Assembly: GCF_040802235.1 (NCBI RefSeq) | Contig: NC_133159.1 | Span: 73,582,501 to 73,646,500 of the forward strand | Reading direction: 5' to 3' | Source: Manis javanica | Taxonomy: Eukaryota > Chordata > Mammalia > Pholidota > Manidae | DNA length: 64,000 nt | In this document: piece after piece, positions 36,166 to 47,845 of the stretch | Position numbering within the stretch: position 1 is the first letter of the stretch | Layout: every line of letters starts with the position of its first letter | Position numbers and translations under genes: made by a program | Notes under the pieces: model-generated | Told to the model about the DNA's origin: nothing | Databases searched by the model: none | What the model saw: the letters and a program-made list of their open reading frames with translations, nothing else

Positions 36166-37299
36166 GCTCTTTATCCACATCATACACGGCCATCCTGGTC
36201 CCAGCAGCTGGCATATTGTCAGTGCTCAATGTATATTGCAGGAGAATGATGGTCTCCATGTGTTCCAGTGGTACAGAGAACAAATACCCTGTGGACAGCC
36301 CTGTGGGGTAAATACAGAATGAACTGGACCCAGCTGGGCATTTGCATCAAAGCGCCTCACCAGAGATCCCAGCTGCTCTGGCACAATGCCCGAGCACTGC
36401 CTTGGAGTCCAAAAGGAATGCTCTTTGAGATGTCTCTGGTTTTCATTTTCTGAACATTGCCACACACTACAAGTGGGTTTGGGACAGGCTTCAGAGTTGC
36501 AACCCTGCCTTACTTTTTGTGAAGAGTGAAAGGTTGTGGAAATAAAAGTAACTGATGTCAATACCTTGGTAGCAAGAATAATCTTTCTCTAAACTGTTAA
36601 AAGACTTGTCAAACCCATTCATGGAATCAACTCTCAACGAAGATCATTAGATAAAAGACTGTCAGTGATACTCGTGTCCACCAAGAAATAAGAGCAAAGG
36701 CTAGTTGAAAGATTTAAATGTAGCTTACAGTTTTCAGGATGAGGGCAGAGTGGGCTGAAACAACATTTACCCAGACACCTAAGCAGGCAGGCTTGCCTGA
36801 GCACGTCCTGATCAATATTAGGAAGCAGTCTTAATTTCTCTCCCTTTATATTCTCTACTGTTCAGTTAGGTTACTAAATATGTCCCTCTCAGGGAGGCGA
36901 CTGTGGAGACAGAGCTACTTCTCACACTAAGTTCAGATATTGGCTATGCCACTTAGTAGCTTGGAGAGGATGGACTGTCATTTAACCACCCTCAAGCACA
37001 GGTCTTGTGGATAAAAGGATCTTGCAGATTTTAGATACTCAGTGAACAGTTTTTTTCTTTCCAATTCTGCTATTCTTCACTTCTTGCAGAACAGTATAAG
37101 TGATAAGTGGGACTGGTCCTCAGCAGAGCTGGCACTTAGGTTGAGAAAGAATGATAAAAAAAAGAGCTGAAAAATGCTAGGAGCAAACAAAGTTTAGTCC
37201 TAGAGATTTTCGCAGTAAGTGCTACCTGCCTTTAGCCAAGTGTGGGGGTAAAATGCTGGCTGGGAGTTGGAATCTTTGGGGTTTTATTCACTTTGGCCA
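36166..37299. other. unique DNA, no recognised feature
   Basis: About 1.1 kb with no named repeat; overlapping open frames at 36226-36561 on both strands have no family character. Confidence 0.35.
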
Positions 37300-37640
37300 C
37301 TACCTTAGGTCGGGTTTCCTGAGAAACATACTCTAATATGGAGATGGCTATGCAGGAGGTTTATGGGGGACACTCTCAACAATGCCTGTGAGGGGCTAGG
37401 ATAAGATGAAATGTAATGTAGCTGTAACAAAGGCCTTGGCAGATCGCGCAGGCCTTTGTTACAGGAACTGGGGTAGCCTTTCAAATCTGTCCTGAATTGA
37501 GGCAAAGTGGCCAGGCCTTTAAACTGCTGCATTGACCAGTCACTGTATACAGGCTGACCCAGGGGAGGGGTCATAATCCTAGTAGAGGGCAATGCCTGCA
37601 TGGGGCTCAGCTGTAAACCATTAGCAGGTAGCACTTTTCA
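37300..37640. repeat. unassigned repeat-like segment containing a strong hairpin
   Basis: Starts 'gggtttcctgagaaacatactc...tatgcaggaggtttatgggggacactc', a phrase style common to antisense ends of old mammalian LTRs. Family and ends cannot be fixed. It contains the inverted repeat described separately. Confidence 0.35.
37422..37464. other. perfect 15-bp-arm inverted repeat (hairpin)
   Basis: CTGTAACAAAGGCCT (37422-37436) and AGGCCTTTGTTACAG (37450-37464) are exact reverse complements separated by a 13-base loop containing CGCGC. A transcript of either strand would form a stable stem. Confidence 0.95.
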
Positions 37641-37739
37641 CAGCTGGGAAAATGAATGCCTTCAGGAGAAGGCTAGAGGGTCTGGGCAGGGTGTCATAGC
37701 ATCCATTATAACTATCCACTATAACCATTATAGCTACCA

Positions 37740-38050
37740 AATGAGGCAGGCACTTTGCTATCTTTAAATCAAACAATGCTTTCAACAAATATTTATGAAC
37801 ACCTATTTTGTGCATTTTGTTTCATTTATGTGGAATGTCTTCACCTCACTCAGATACCTGATGAATTAATACATTAACATTCAGATAATATGCCAGTTTC
37901 TCTAAGAAGCCACTTTTAACTATCAGGCACAATTATACACTATCTTCCCTATTTTTGTGCCATCAAAACGTTTCATACTTACCTTTCTCAGGACTTATTT
38001 CATGTATTAAAATTATTGTGGTCAGGGAATCTTATTTATATGTGTTTCTT
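37740..38050. repeat. two L2 fragments, antisense then sense
   Basis: 37785-37812 (tttcaacaaatatttatgaacacctattttgtgc) is the antisense L2 terminus. From 37828 the text turns into sense L2 (tggaatgtcttcacctcactc ... taagaagccacttttaac ... ctttctcaggac). Confidence 0.65.
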
Positions 38051-38059
38051 TCTCTTTTT

Positions 38060-39700
38060 TCTCCAACACAAAACTTTAGTGAACAAGTCATTATTTAAAG
38101 TCCATTTTGTCTAATATTAGCATAGGTATGCCTTCTTTCTTTTGGTGAGTATTTGCATGGTTTAGTCTTTTCATGACTTTACTTCCATTTTTTTCTGTAT
38201 TGTTATATTTTAGATAGTCTCCTGTAAATGACATTTAATTTAAGTTAACTTTGTTATTATCCTGTCTGACAATCTATGTATTTTAGCTATAGCATTTAAG
38301 CCATTTATATTTATGTCATCACTGATGTATTTAGGTTAAAATCAACCATTTTGTGCTGGTTTTGATCTACCTGATCTATGTCATTTGTTTTTTTATCACT
38401 TTTCTTAACTTCTTTTGGATTGAATTTTTTTCTTTACCATCTTTTTTTCCCTCTCTGTTTATTTGGAAATCATATGCTTTTTTCTATTATTTTAGTGTTA
38501 CTGTAGAAATCATAACAGTCACCCTTCACTTAGCAAGGTCTAATATTAATGAACACTTTTACTCTCCTGAAATACATATAAGGACCTCAAAATAATTTAA
38601 CTGATTTCCCCCTTTCTCCCCAAATTATAGTTGACAGTATATGGTTGCCATGAATTTTAATTCTCTAGATATTAAAACTCTATAAGATGTTCATATTATA
38701 GCTTTTAAAGTCAATGTTTATGTTATCCTACATACTTAATTTTCTAGTTCTTTAATCCTTCTCCGTCTCTGGTACTTTAGACTAATCTAGTAGTTGCGAA
38801 TTCGTAGTTTTTGCTCATCTGAAAATTTCTATATTTTACTTTCATGCTTGATGGATATTTTGCTGGGCATAAGGTTCTATGGTAGTTTTTATTTTCTATG
38901 AGAACATTGAAAATAAATACTCTTTTTCCTTGATTTTCATTTTTGCTCTTGAGAAATTTAACTGTTGTTCCTTTGAAGGTAAATCTGTTATTTTTTTTTC
39001 TGTTGTAAACATTTTTCACTTTTTCTTTAGTTTTTGGTAGTTTCACAGTGATACATTTTATATATATAATTTTCTTTTTCCTGCTTGGTATCCTTAGATT
39101 TTGTTAAATTTGTTCTGGAAAATTTTTCCATTTCAGCCATACCATTTTAAGTATTATTTTTGCCCCATTTCTTTCTCTTCCTTTATTTCTCAACCTACAA
39201 TTAAACATATGATAGGCCTTTTCAATATATGCTCTGTCTGTTTGTCTTCTATAGCTCTATATCTTTTTGTATATCTTCTACATTTTTTGACTCATTGCGC
39301 TATATTAGAATATTTATTCTGACCTATTTTCCTGTTCAATAATTCTCTCTTAAGCTATGTCTAATCTGCCATTAAACTCATTCCATCTTTAATTTATTAT
39401 ATTTTTCCTTTTTAAATAGATCTCATTTTTTCTGGTTTCATCCTGAAATTTTCAGGCTTGGTTTTTCTTTTTTCTTCAGCTTAGTAAGTGTAGTTGTTTT
39501 ACATTGTGCATCAGATAATTCCAATATATGAAGTCTTGTTGGTCTGTTTCTATCATGTATTTTTATGATTGGTTCTTGCTCATGGTGTCTTGTTTCCTGT
39601 GTACCTCATTTACATTGATTGTGTGCTATGAATTGCATTTGATAATTTATTTTAAGAATACATTGAGACATAAGAATAGTGGGTGTTATATCTGAGTTCT
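38060..39700 (-). repeat. L1M/HAL1-like element (antisense), endonuclease start to upstream region
   Basis: Antisense order is coherent for one element. About 38070-38330 carries the ORF2 endonuclease start (tccattttgtctaatattagcataggtatgcc, tgacaatctatgtattttagc). About 38480-38560 has the gtagaaatcataacag segment. About 38830-38900 has 'tgatggatattttgctgggcataagg'. About 39330-39620 has the 'cttaagctatgtctaatctgccattaaactc ... tgaagtcttgttggtctgtttctatc ... tgctcatggtgtcttgtttcc' series. No intact frame. Confidence 0.75.
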
Positions 39701-40073
39701 AAACTTCCTAAACTTTGGTAAACCCCATGCTTTGACTTGTTCCCTCTGCCCTCAAAGACCTACAAAAGTAAAGGCAGTTTCACTATTATTTCTTCCAGAT
39801 AGAAAAATGTCCTTAGGGAAACACAGATTTGAATATAGGACTTTCATTTGCTCCTAGATTTTTGACTGAGAAATTTTTATTCTTTGATTATCTCTTTGGT
39901 GCTTTTGAAAATATTGGGTTTAAACATTTTTTTCCCAATTTCATTTTACTTTTTCTCAGCAGAAGGGTTAATCTGAGATAAATAGTCTACTAGTCCACTA
40001 GGAAGTAGCATTCAATTGTTACATTTTAGGGTTTAGCACAGTTCTTGTCACTCAATATTTACTGAATAATAAC
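39701..40073. other. AT-rich DNA with a weak L2/MIR-like tail
   Basis: The end (ttagcacagttcttgtcactcaatatttactgaataa, about 40032-40070) resembles an L2/MIR tail just before the Tigger1 insertion point. Confidence 0.35.
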
Positions 40074-40075
40074 TA

Positions 40076-42387
40076 CAGCCATACCTATAGATATTGCAGA
40101 CTTTGTTTCAGACCACCACAATAAATTGAATATTGCAGTAAAGGGAGTCAAATGATTTTTTTGTTTCCCAGTGCATATAAAAGTTTTGTTGACACTACAC
40201 AGTATCTATTGAGTGTGCACTAACATTATGTCTAAAAAAATTGTACATACTTTAATTAAAAAAATACAAACCACCATAAAGTTTCAGTAATTGTTTTACT
40301 GGTGGAGGGTCTTGCCTCAGTGTCGATGGCTGCTCACCTATTAGAGTGGTAGTTGCTGAAGGCTGGGGTGGCTGCGGCAGTATCTTTAAATAAGACAACA
40401 ATGAAGTTTGCCTCCTTGATTGACTCTTTCTTTTATGAATGTTTTCTCTGTAGCATGAGATGCTGTTTGATAGCATTTCACCCACATAAGAACTTCTTTC
40501 AAAATTGTAGTCAGTCCTCTCAAAGCTTGCTACTACTTTACCAACTAAATAAAGGCAATATTCTTAATCCTTTTTTATCATTTCAACAATCTTCATAGAA
40601 TCTTCAGCAGGAGTTGATTTTATCTCAAGAAATCACTATCTTTACTCATTTATAAGAAGCAGCTCCTTCTCCATTCCAGTTTTATCCTGAGATTTCAGCA
40701 ATTCAATCACATCTTCAGGCACCACTTCTAATTCTAGTTTTATTACTGTTTCTACTACATCTGTGGTTACTTCCTTCACTGAAGTCTTGAATCCCTCAAA
40801 GTCATCTGTAGGGTTATAATCAGCTTCTTCCAAACTCCTGTGAATGTTGATGTTTTGATCTTTTCTCATGAATCATAAATGTTCTTAATTCATCTAAAAT
40901 GGTGAATCCTTTCCAGAAGCTTTTCATATGATTGCCTAGATCCACCAGAGGGATCACTAGCTATGGCAGTTGTAGCCTTATGAAATGTATGTCTTTAATA
41001 AGACTTGAAATTTGAAATTACTTCTTGATGCATGGGCTGTAGTATAGATGTTGTGTTAGCAGGCATGAAAACAACACTAATCTCATGATAGGTCTCCATC
41101 AGAGCTCTTGGGTGGCCAGATGCACTGTCAATGAGCAGTTGTATTTGAAAAAAAATTTTTTTTCTCAAGCAGTAGGCCTCAACAGTGGGCTTGAAATAGT
41201 AAATGATGTTATAAACAGATGCACTTTTGTCCAGGACTTCTTATTACATTTATAGAGTACAGGCAAAGTAGATATAGCAGAGTTCTTAAGGGTCCTAGGA
41301 TTTTTCAAAATGGTCAATAAGCATTGGCTTCAACTTGAAGTCAGCAAGTGCATTAGCTGTCCTTTGATGCTTTGAAGCCGGGACTGACTTCTCCTCTCTA
41401 GCTATAAAGTCCAAGAAGGCATCTTCTTCCAACAGAAAGCTATTTCCTCTACTTTGGAAATGTGTTGTTTAGCATAGCTACCTTCATTATCTTAGCTAGA
41501 CCTGGATAACTTGCTGCAGCTTCTCTATCAGCATTTGCTGCTTCACCTGCACCTTTAATTTGTGGTGATGGCTTCTTTCCTTAAACCTCATGAACCATCC
41601 TCTACTAGCTGCAAACATTTCCTTTGCAGCTTCCTCATTTTTCTCAGACTTCATAGAAGTGCAGAGAGTTAGGACCTTACTCTGGACTAGGCTTTGGCTT
41701 AAGGGAATATTGTGGCTGGCTTGATTGTCTATCCAGACTACTAAAACTTTCCCCCTATCAGCAATAAGGCTGTTTCACTTCCTTATGTGTTCACTGGATT
41801 AGCTCTTTCAAGTTCCTTCAAGAAATTTTCCTTTGCAGTCACAGCTTGGCTAACTGTAAAGGAGGCATAGCTTTTGGCCCATCTTAGCTTTCAACTCCTT
41901 CTTCACTAAGCTTAATCATTTCTAACTTTTGATATAAAATGAGAGATGCATGACTTACTTTCACTTGAGCATTTAGAGGCCCTCATAAAGTTATTAATCT
42001 AATTTCAATATTATTGTGTCTTCAGGAACAGGGAGGTCTGAGAAGAGGGAGAGGGATGGGGAACAATTGGTCAGTGGAGCAAACAGAAAACATAACATTA
42101 ATTAATTAAGTTTGTAGTTTTATATGGACACTGCTGGTGGTGCCCCCAAAACAATTACAATAGTAATGACATCAAAGATTACTGATCACAAAATACCATA
42201 ACAAATATAATAACAATGAAAAATTTTGATATTTTGTGAGAATTACCAAAATGTGATAGAAAGATACGAAGTGAACAAATGCTGTTGGAAAAATTGCACC
42301 TACAGATCTGCTTTATGCAGGGTTGCCACAAACCTTCAATTAGTTAGAAACGCAGTACTGATAGAAGTATTTTGTAATAAAAGACAA
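40076..42387 (-). mobile_element. Tigger1-type DNA transposon, nearly full length, dead transposase on minus strand
   Basis: About 2.3 kb, close to the ~2.4 kb of Tigger1 (Tc1/mariner, pogo branch). The left terminal repeat (cagccatacctatagatattgcag) starts at 40076, right after a TA (40074-40075), the expected target. The right end (near 42340-42387) is badly degraded. The interior follows the Tigger1 order throughout. The transposase would be read on the minus strand; readable pieces include 40642-40869 (EVTTDVVET...LELEVVPEDVIELLKSQDKT...) and 40252-40485 (KSQSRRQTSLLSYLKILPQPPQPSATTTLI), its C-terminal region. Frames are broken by many stops and indels. Known family role: cut-and-paste transposition into TA sites. 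Inference: fixed and inactive. Confidence 0.9.
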
Positions 42388-42770
42388 AGCAATCTAAATA
42401 TCAACAGGGGTTAGTTAAATAAATTATGCTGTAGCATATAGTGGCTATTAAGAAAAATGGGAGGTTTCTATGTATTGATAAGGAATAATTTCTATGTCAT
42501 TTTTAGTAAAAAAAAAAATAGAGAAGAAGCATAAGAGTATATATAATATGCTACACACACATATTTGCTTAGAAATTTATAGTGTCTCTGAAAGGCTCTT
42601 CATGGAAGTGCTAACAGGGTCCTACCTGAAGAGAAGAGCTGGGGCTTGACATACAGGGATAGGAAGGAAAATTTTTACTGGGTGCTTTTGTGTTCTTATA
42701 TTACTGTGTTACACCATATCATATCATAATTTATTTTTACCATGTGCATGGTTTTAACCACTCCATTAAA
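42388..42770 (+). repeat. old L1 (L1ME-like) 3' fragment (sense)
   Basis: aatctaaatatcaacaggggttagttaaataaattatgctgtagcatatagtggctattaagaaaaatg is the end of ORF2 in old L1s, followed by a 3'-UTR-like part (tttttactgggtgcttttgtg ... accatgtgcatggt). It abuts the Tigger1 end. Confidence 0.7.
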
Positions 42771-42829
42771 ATACAAAAAGTGCTAGGAATGTACTGTATT
42801 AGCAGATACACCATGCTGGTGATCAGTTG

Positions 42830-42965
42830 ACCTATACTGTCGTTTGGTTTTGTTCTGGCAAAGTCCCACGACCTTTCCAGCACTCAATATCTTCCTCTAT
42901 GAAATGAGGACACTGACCTAGATAATCTCTAAGGCCTCTTTCAATTTTAACATTTCCCAATTCCA
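42830..42965 (+). repeat. MIR3-like SINE fragment
   Basis: atcttcctctatgaaatgaggacactgacctagataatctctaaggcctctttcaattttaacattt shows the MIR core plus the MIR3 'agatgatctctaaggtcccttccagctct' extension. Confidence 0.75.
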
Positions 42966-43539
42966 TTTACTAACATGGAGCTACTTCTATTGCAGAAATA
43001 CATCAGTCAGGCAGTATCTTTGAAGATAATTTGGCAAATGGAAGTAGTAGTATTAGTATTAAATGAAAAAATTGGTTGCAGAGAATGCTAACCACCCTTT
43101 TGGTTCTCCTTGAAGTATTACACTGTGCTTTTACTAAGACAATAAAATAAAATATTAGATTTGTTTGGCTTCACACTTTGAAACTGTGATTTTTTAATAT
43201 AACCTCACATTTGAAATATTTTAGGCCTGTTTTTCTTTAAGATTGGGCAGGTGTAAGTCTCTGACAGACTGTTCAAATCATATTACTTTCTATTTATTGT
43301 ACAACAAAAGCCTGTTTGTAAGTGTTGCCGTGTTTTATGCTCATATAGATCTAAGTGGCCAAAACATTTAATTAAGTGGACTATTCATACAATCTCATTT
43401 CCAGGCTGGTCATCTATGTCAATGATAACAGTAGCATCCACTCCATGGCTAGGACTCTGAATCTTAAAAAAATGAGAATAACTATTTAAATCTAAACTAT
43501 GCTCAGAATAATGATTTGAAATATTTTTAAATTCTAAAA
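42966..43539. other. unique DNA, no recognised feature
   Basis: AT-rich non-coding sequence; nothing recognised. Confidence 0.3.
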
Positions 43540-43946
43540 GTAATTCAAGTTTATTTTCAAAAGTTCAAATAGTAGGTAAGTGTAGAGTAAGAATTGAAAG
43601 TTTCTTCTCCTTATCCACTCTTCAGTGGTAAACACTATTAGTATGGCATAAATTGCCCCCTCATCCACACACACACACAAGAATATTTTTTACAATAATA
43701 GGCTTATACTGAAAATACTGTTTTACAGTTTGTATTTTCTACTCAGCAATATATTATACTTGGGTTACATGTAGCTGTCTCCTTTAAAGGCTGTAGCCTA
43801 TTCAATCACAGATGTATGATGGCCTGTTTATAAATTTTTTAGTAATGGACATTTGGACTTAGTTTTCATTTACATGCTGTCAGAACTTAGATAAATGGCT
43901 AGAATTTTTGTAGAATATATTCCTAGAAATGGCATGTTTGGTTACA
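43540..43946 (-). repeat. old L1 ORF2-region fragment (antisense), left part
   Basis: ccactcttcagtggtaaacactattagtatggc, acaataataggcttatactg...ctgttttacagtttg, gatggcctgtttataaattttttagtaatggacatttggacttag and attcctagaaatggcatgtttgg follow the antisense 3' region of old L1s. Interrupted by a MIR at 43947. Confidence 0.7.
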
Positions 43947-44172
43947 TGGTGCTTCCTGTGTACCAAGCACCATTATAAACACTTTACAAATATTACCTTT
44001 TATCATTCCCATAATAGTAGAGATACTATTATCTCCATTTTGCAGATAGCAATCAGGTTTAGAGAGGTTAAATAACTTGCTTGAGGTCTCACAGCTCTAA
44101 GTGGTAGAGATAGGATTAGAATCCAGGATCTCTGAACATAAGGTCTGTGCTTAAGTCCTACATTCTGCTGCC
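43947..44172 (-). repeat. MIR SINE (antisense) inserted within an L1
   Basis: gtgtaccaagcaccattataaacactttacaaatattacc, cattttgcagatagcaatcaggtttagagaggttaaataacttgcttgaggtctcacagct and attagaatccaggatctctgaa give the full antisense MIR. The L1 text resumes immediately after it. Confidence 0.85.
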
Positions 44173-44400
44173 CCATAGGATGGGTATATTTGGAATTTTG
44201 GCATGATAGACACCACCAAAGGATTGTCTTGATTTATACTTTCACCAACTGAATGTGAGAGTTCACCTGTTTCCTCATTTCCTTCCCAGATACTACCTTC
44301 TTCCCTGAAAAGTATTTTGCTGATTTGAGTTTGGAAAAATAGTATTATATTATTATTTTAATTTATAATTAATGTATTATTAACTTTCAGGATACTTAAC
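44173..44400 (-). repeat. old L1 fragment (antisense), right part
   Basis: Continues the interrupted L1: aattttggcatgatagacaccaccaaaggattgtcttgatttatactttcaccaactgaatgtgagagttcacctgtttcctca, matching 'gccaaattgccctcc...accaatttatactcccaccagcaatg...gagagtgcctgtttcccca'. Confidence 0.7.
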
Positions 44401-45689
44401 TTCTGTAGGATGTTTACTACAATAAAGCGGACCAAAGAATTTGTCACCATGCCCAGATTATTGTACCAAAGCAGTGAAGCCCACACACAGCCTCTTCAGG
44501 AAATGCTGATGACATGGTGCACACATGGCTTCCATGTCTGTGCTGCTTCCAAAGTTTGCTTTTGAGTTTAATTTTTTTTTCTTGTGGATAAACTTCTCAC
44601 AGAGGACCTGGGTAAGTAGAAGCCTTTCAAAATTACAGGCCAAACTAGCTCTTGAGCAATCCAGGAACTGATGTACAGTACAGTCCCCAGATTCACAGAG
44701 CCGAGTTTGTGAGAGGGTGTCCCAGGCAGTTAGGAAAAGCAAAACAGCATTTTAACAGTGAGGGATTTAGCAGGAAGATCTGACCCAACAAGTAGAAAAC
44801 TCTTTTAAAGGTTCAATCAAGTTTATTCCCATCACATTCCTCTGGAATGCCCAACAGGCACATGCTTTGTCAATGAAAATTATTTTCAATCTCATTGATG
44901 TTTTGTTTGGCAAGAATCATTTCTTTGAACAATTTCTTATTACTCATCTATGATATTTCATTTCTGACAGTGTTATCACCAGCTGCATATTTATGAAAGA
45001 GCCAAACTTCAACCTGTATTCAGTTTTAATCTGTTTGTTTCTTGAGAATGTAATTTGAAAAAGAATTGCCAATCTATTTGCAACCAAATTTTAGATCTTC
45101 ACCATTACACAGGGTAAGAAATGTGAACTCACATAATTCTTCTATCGTCCTTATTTTGTGAGACCACATTACTACATGTCTACCTTACCAGTCCTTCATT
45201 TAGCTTCCTCCCCCACTTTGTGGCTGACGGTTTTCCTTTTCTCCGTACCTGGTTTTCCCTCTGGTACTCCAAACATGAATAACAATACCTAATATCGTAC
45301 CGATGTCTTGCTTCCCAAAAACCTCACGGTGGCTGTCTTCCTGCAGTGCTGATGCAAACTGTTTGGGTCACACCGCCCTCTGCACAGGCATATCCAAAGT
45401 ACACTCAGGACTAGATGAAGGCGTGTGGCTCGTATTATTTTAAATGCTGGGGGCAGTGTTGGGCCGCCCTGCCTCCCGGTTCGGAGCCTCCTGGGGGTCC
45501 CCAAGGAACATTTCACAGGGCTTCAGCTTGAATGGTGTTTATACATAGCCACTGATTTCCTTTACCAAGAGCTGAGAACCCTGGAATTAGCTCCACCTGT
45601 CAAGCAACTCCACTCTCTCCTCAACAAAGTGAGAGGCACAGAAGCTGCGTGAGGGGAGGGAGAAATGGCCACGCTGGCAATCCAGCGCC
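44401..45689. other. unique DNA, no recognised feature
   Basis: About 1.3 kb with no named repeat. 45425-45660 is less AT-rich with a few CpGs. No gene seen. Confidence 0.35.
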
Positions 45690-45835
45690 ATGGTTCTCAG
45701 GTTCTCAAAGGCGCAGCCTCGGCATTTCCTGGGATCTTGTTAGAAATGCAAATCCCTTGCCACACCCCATGTCTCCTGGTGATTTGGTGGCAAGCCACAG
45801 AGTTTTGGTATCACTGCTCTAGCTTAATAGGTCAG
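45690..45835. mobile_element. MER5-group hAT element
   Basis: ccatggttctcagg...tttcctgggatcttgttagaaatgcaaatcccttgccacacccc...gagttttggtatcactgctctag matches the MER5-type consensus nearly end to end. Confidence 0.8.
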
Positions 45836-46527
45836 AATCTTCTGCTTTTTCTCTTTTTACCCTTATGCTATATATCCCTCTTAGTCCCTGTTACACTTTT
45901 CCCCCATGGATTCACTCTCTGAGTGTCTTCGGACTGTCCTGTGGAAGGGGCTAACCCTGGGCAGTGAGAGGTGTGCTGGCAAACGTTTAACAACAGGTTC
46001 GGGGGGAGGAGGACTGGCTGGATAGCTGATCACCGTCTCTGTGTTGTAAATAGACCCACCATGGCTGCTTTCAAATTACTCATATGGTGTTACTGAAATT
46101 GGAGTGAAGAAGAGATGGGCAGAATTGCTCTTGAGAGCTGGTGTGAGCTGGCTTCAACGCCTTATGGGAAGGTATACATAATCCTATAGGTATTGGCTCA
46201 ACACGGTGTAACTCACTAGGGAATTTAGATTGGGTTTACATGCAAAACTGGAGTCATTATTTGCAGGCCATTTGTTGAATTATTGAATACTTTTGATCAT
46301 TAATGTGACTTAAATATTCAGCTGATATCCTTTAAGATTACGCTGGAAATATTCAAAATCAGCCTCAGCCTACAAATGGCATTTGGGGGTCCCACACACA
46401 GCATAGATTTAAACCTACACCTATATACGATACCTCTCTTCGGCATGCCCTGTCAAAGTCACTTGTTTGGTAGACAGTAAGCCCTAAAGCAACATGCACT
46501 TTGTTTTGCTTGCCCTTCTATCTTTAT
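45836..46527. other. unique DNA, no recognised feature
   Basis: No repeat or gene recognised. Confidence 0.3.
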
Positions 46528-46532
46528 TACTC

Positions 46533-46943
46533 TGTCTTGCCAATGGGTTTCAGCCCTGGGCAAGATGGATTCAGTGTGACCAAAGAAATGACAGTAGAAA
46601 ATTCTTGAGGTGAAAGGGTTATACCCAACTTTATTTCCATGGTGGCAGGTCAATCACTAAAATTCTGTTCACTCAGAGTGAGTCTGCATGCAGCAAGCTG
46701 GTCTCTGCCTCTGGGCCTCTCTGCCCACACAGCTGTCTCAGGCTCTGTCCTCGGCATTGCCACCACTCCAGGCTCCGCTCTGCTCTCCTGCAGCCTTGCA
46801 GCTGTGCTACCACGTCACGCAGAGTGCTGGGCAGGGCTCCTAATAAAGAGTCAAAAATGATGCATTGCCCACATGTGTGTAGTGAGCTAGCCAACCAGGT
46901 CCAGGTGAGAATCCTGGCCACAGGAACCTTCCCTTTATCCACA
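46533..46943 (-). mobile_element. solo LTR, copy A
   Basis: A 411-bp LTR in antisense orientation. On the plus strand it starts TGTCTTGCCAATGGG and ends TTTATCCACA, so in its own sense it runs TGTGGATAAA...GGCAAGACA. Flanks show an imperfect 5-bp target duplication, tactc (46528-46532) and tgctc (46944-46948). The polyadenylation signal AATAAA survives (complement of 46630-46635). The TATA box seen in copy B is mutated here. No internal retroviral sequence. Family not named; ERVL-like from the 5-bp duplication. Confidence 0.88.
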
Positions 46944-46989
46944 TGCTCCCACTCAGAAATGGTCAGAAAATGTTAGTTGGACTAATAAA

Positions 46990-47370
46990 TTAGTAACTAT
47001 ATTAGTTTAGTAGGGCTGCCACAGAGCAGGAGGCTTAAACAACACACATTTATTTTCTTACAGTTCTGAAGGTCAGAAGGTCAAGATCAAGGTTTATTTC
47101 TTCTGAGGCCTTTGTCCTTGGCTGGCAGATGGCTGCTTTCTTGCTGTGTCCTAACATAGTTGTCCTTTTGTCTGCTGTCTTTCTGTGTGTCCAGATTTCT
47201 TCTTTTGACATTAGTCATATAGGATTAGAGTTTCTCCTAACAACTTATGTAACTTCATTGACTCTTTAAAGACCTTATCTCTACACAGAGTTATATCCTG
47301 AGTACTGGGGGTTAAGACATCAACATAGGAATTTGGTGGGAGAGACAATTCAGTCCATAATTGTAACAAT
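46990..47370 (-). mobile_element. MLT1-type MaLR LTR (antisense)
   Basis: ttagtttagtagggctgccacag, aggcttaaacaacacacatttatt, ctgaaggtcagaaggtcaagatcaagg, catataggattagag, and tactgggggttaagacatcaacatagg...gagacaattcagtccataa give the MLT1 LTR in antisense, nearly complete. Confidence 0.85.
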
Positions 47371-47422
47371 CAAAGCTTCTATATCTTAAGGCTCTAATAG
47401 TACAATAGAAAAGCAAAACATT

Positions 47423-47845
47423 TGTCTTGCCAATGGGTTTTAAGCCCCAGGCAAGTTCACTATGGATTCAGTGTGACCAAAGAAAATGACAGCAAAATGT
47501 TTTTGGGGTAAAAGGGTTATACCCAGCTTTATCCAGGTGGCAGGTCAGTCACTAAATCCCATTCACTCAGAGCGAGTCTGCATGCAGCAAGCCAGTCTCT
47601 GCCTCTGGGCCCCTCTGGGCCTCTCTGTCCACACTGCTGTCCTGCACAGCCGTCCTCTGGGCCTCTGTCCTCTGCAGCTCTGCTCTCCTGCAGCCTTGCA
47701 GCCCTGCCACTGTGTAGTGCCTAGAGCACTGGGTGGGGCTCTTTTTATAGAGTCAACAGCCATGTATTGCCCACAGGTATGCAGTGAGGTAGTCAGCCAC
47801 GGCCAGGTGAGAATCCTGGCCACAGGAACTCTCATTTTATCCACA
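47423..47845 (-). mobile_element. solo LTR, copy B (same family as copy A)
   Basis: A 423-bp LTR with the same termini as copy A (TGTCTTGCC...TTTATCCACA on the plus strand) and colinear interior, flanked by a perfect 5-bp target duplication acatt (47418-47422 and 47846-47850). The TATA box is intact (TATAAAA, complement of about 47743-47749), whereas the polyadenylation signal is altered to GATAAA. Copies A and B lie in the same orientation about 0.48 kb apart with the MLT1 between them. Separate duplications show they were two insertions, not one provirus. Confidence 0.92.

Noticed and set aside
41147..41164. A8T8 palindrome (gaaaaaaaattttttttc)
   Set aside because: Low-complexity slippage product inside Tigger1; not evidence of function.
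46533..47845. A single provirus with two LTRs
   Set aside because: The sequence between the LTRs is an older MLT1, not retroviral interior, and each LTR has its own 5-bp duplication.
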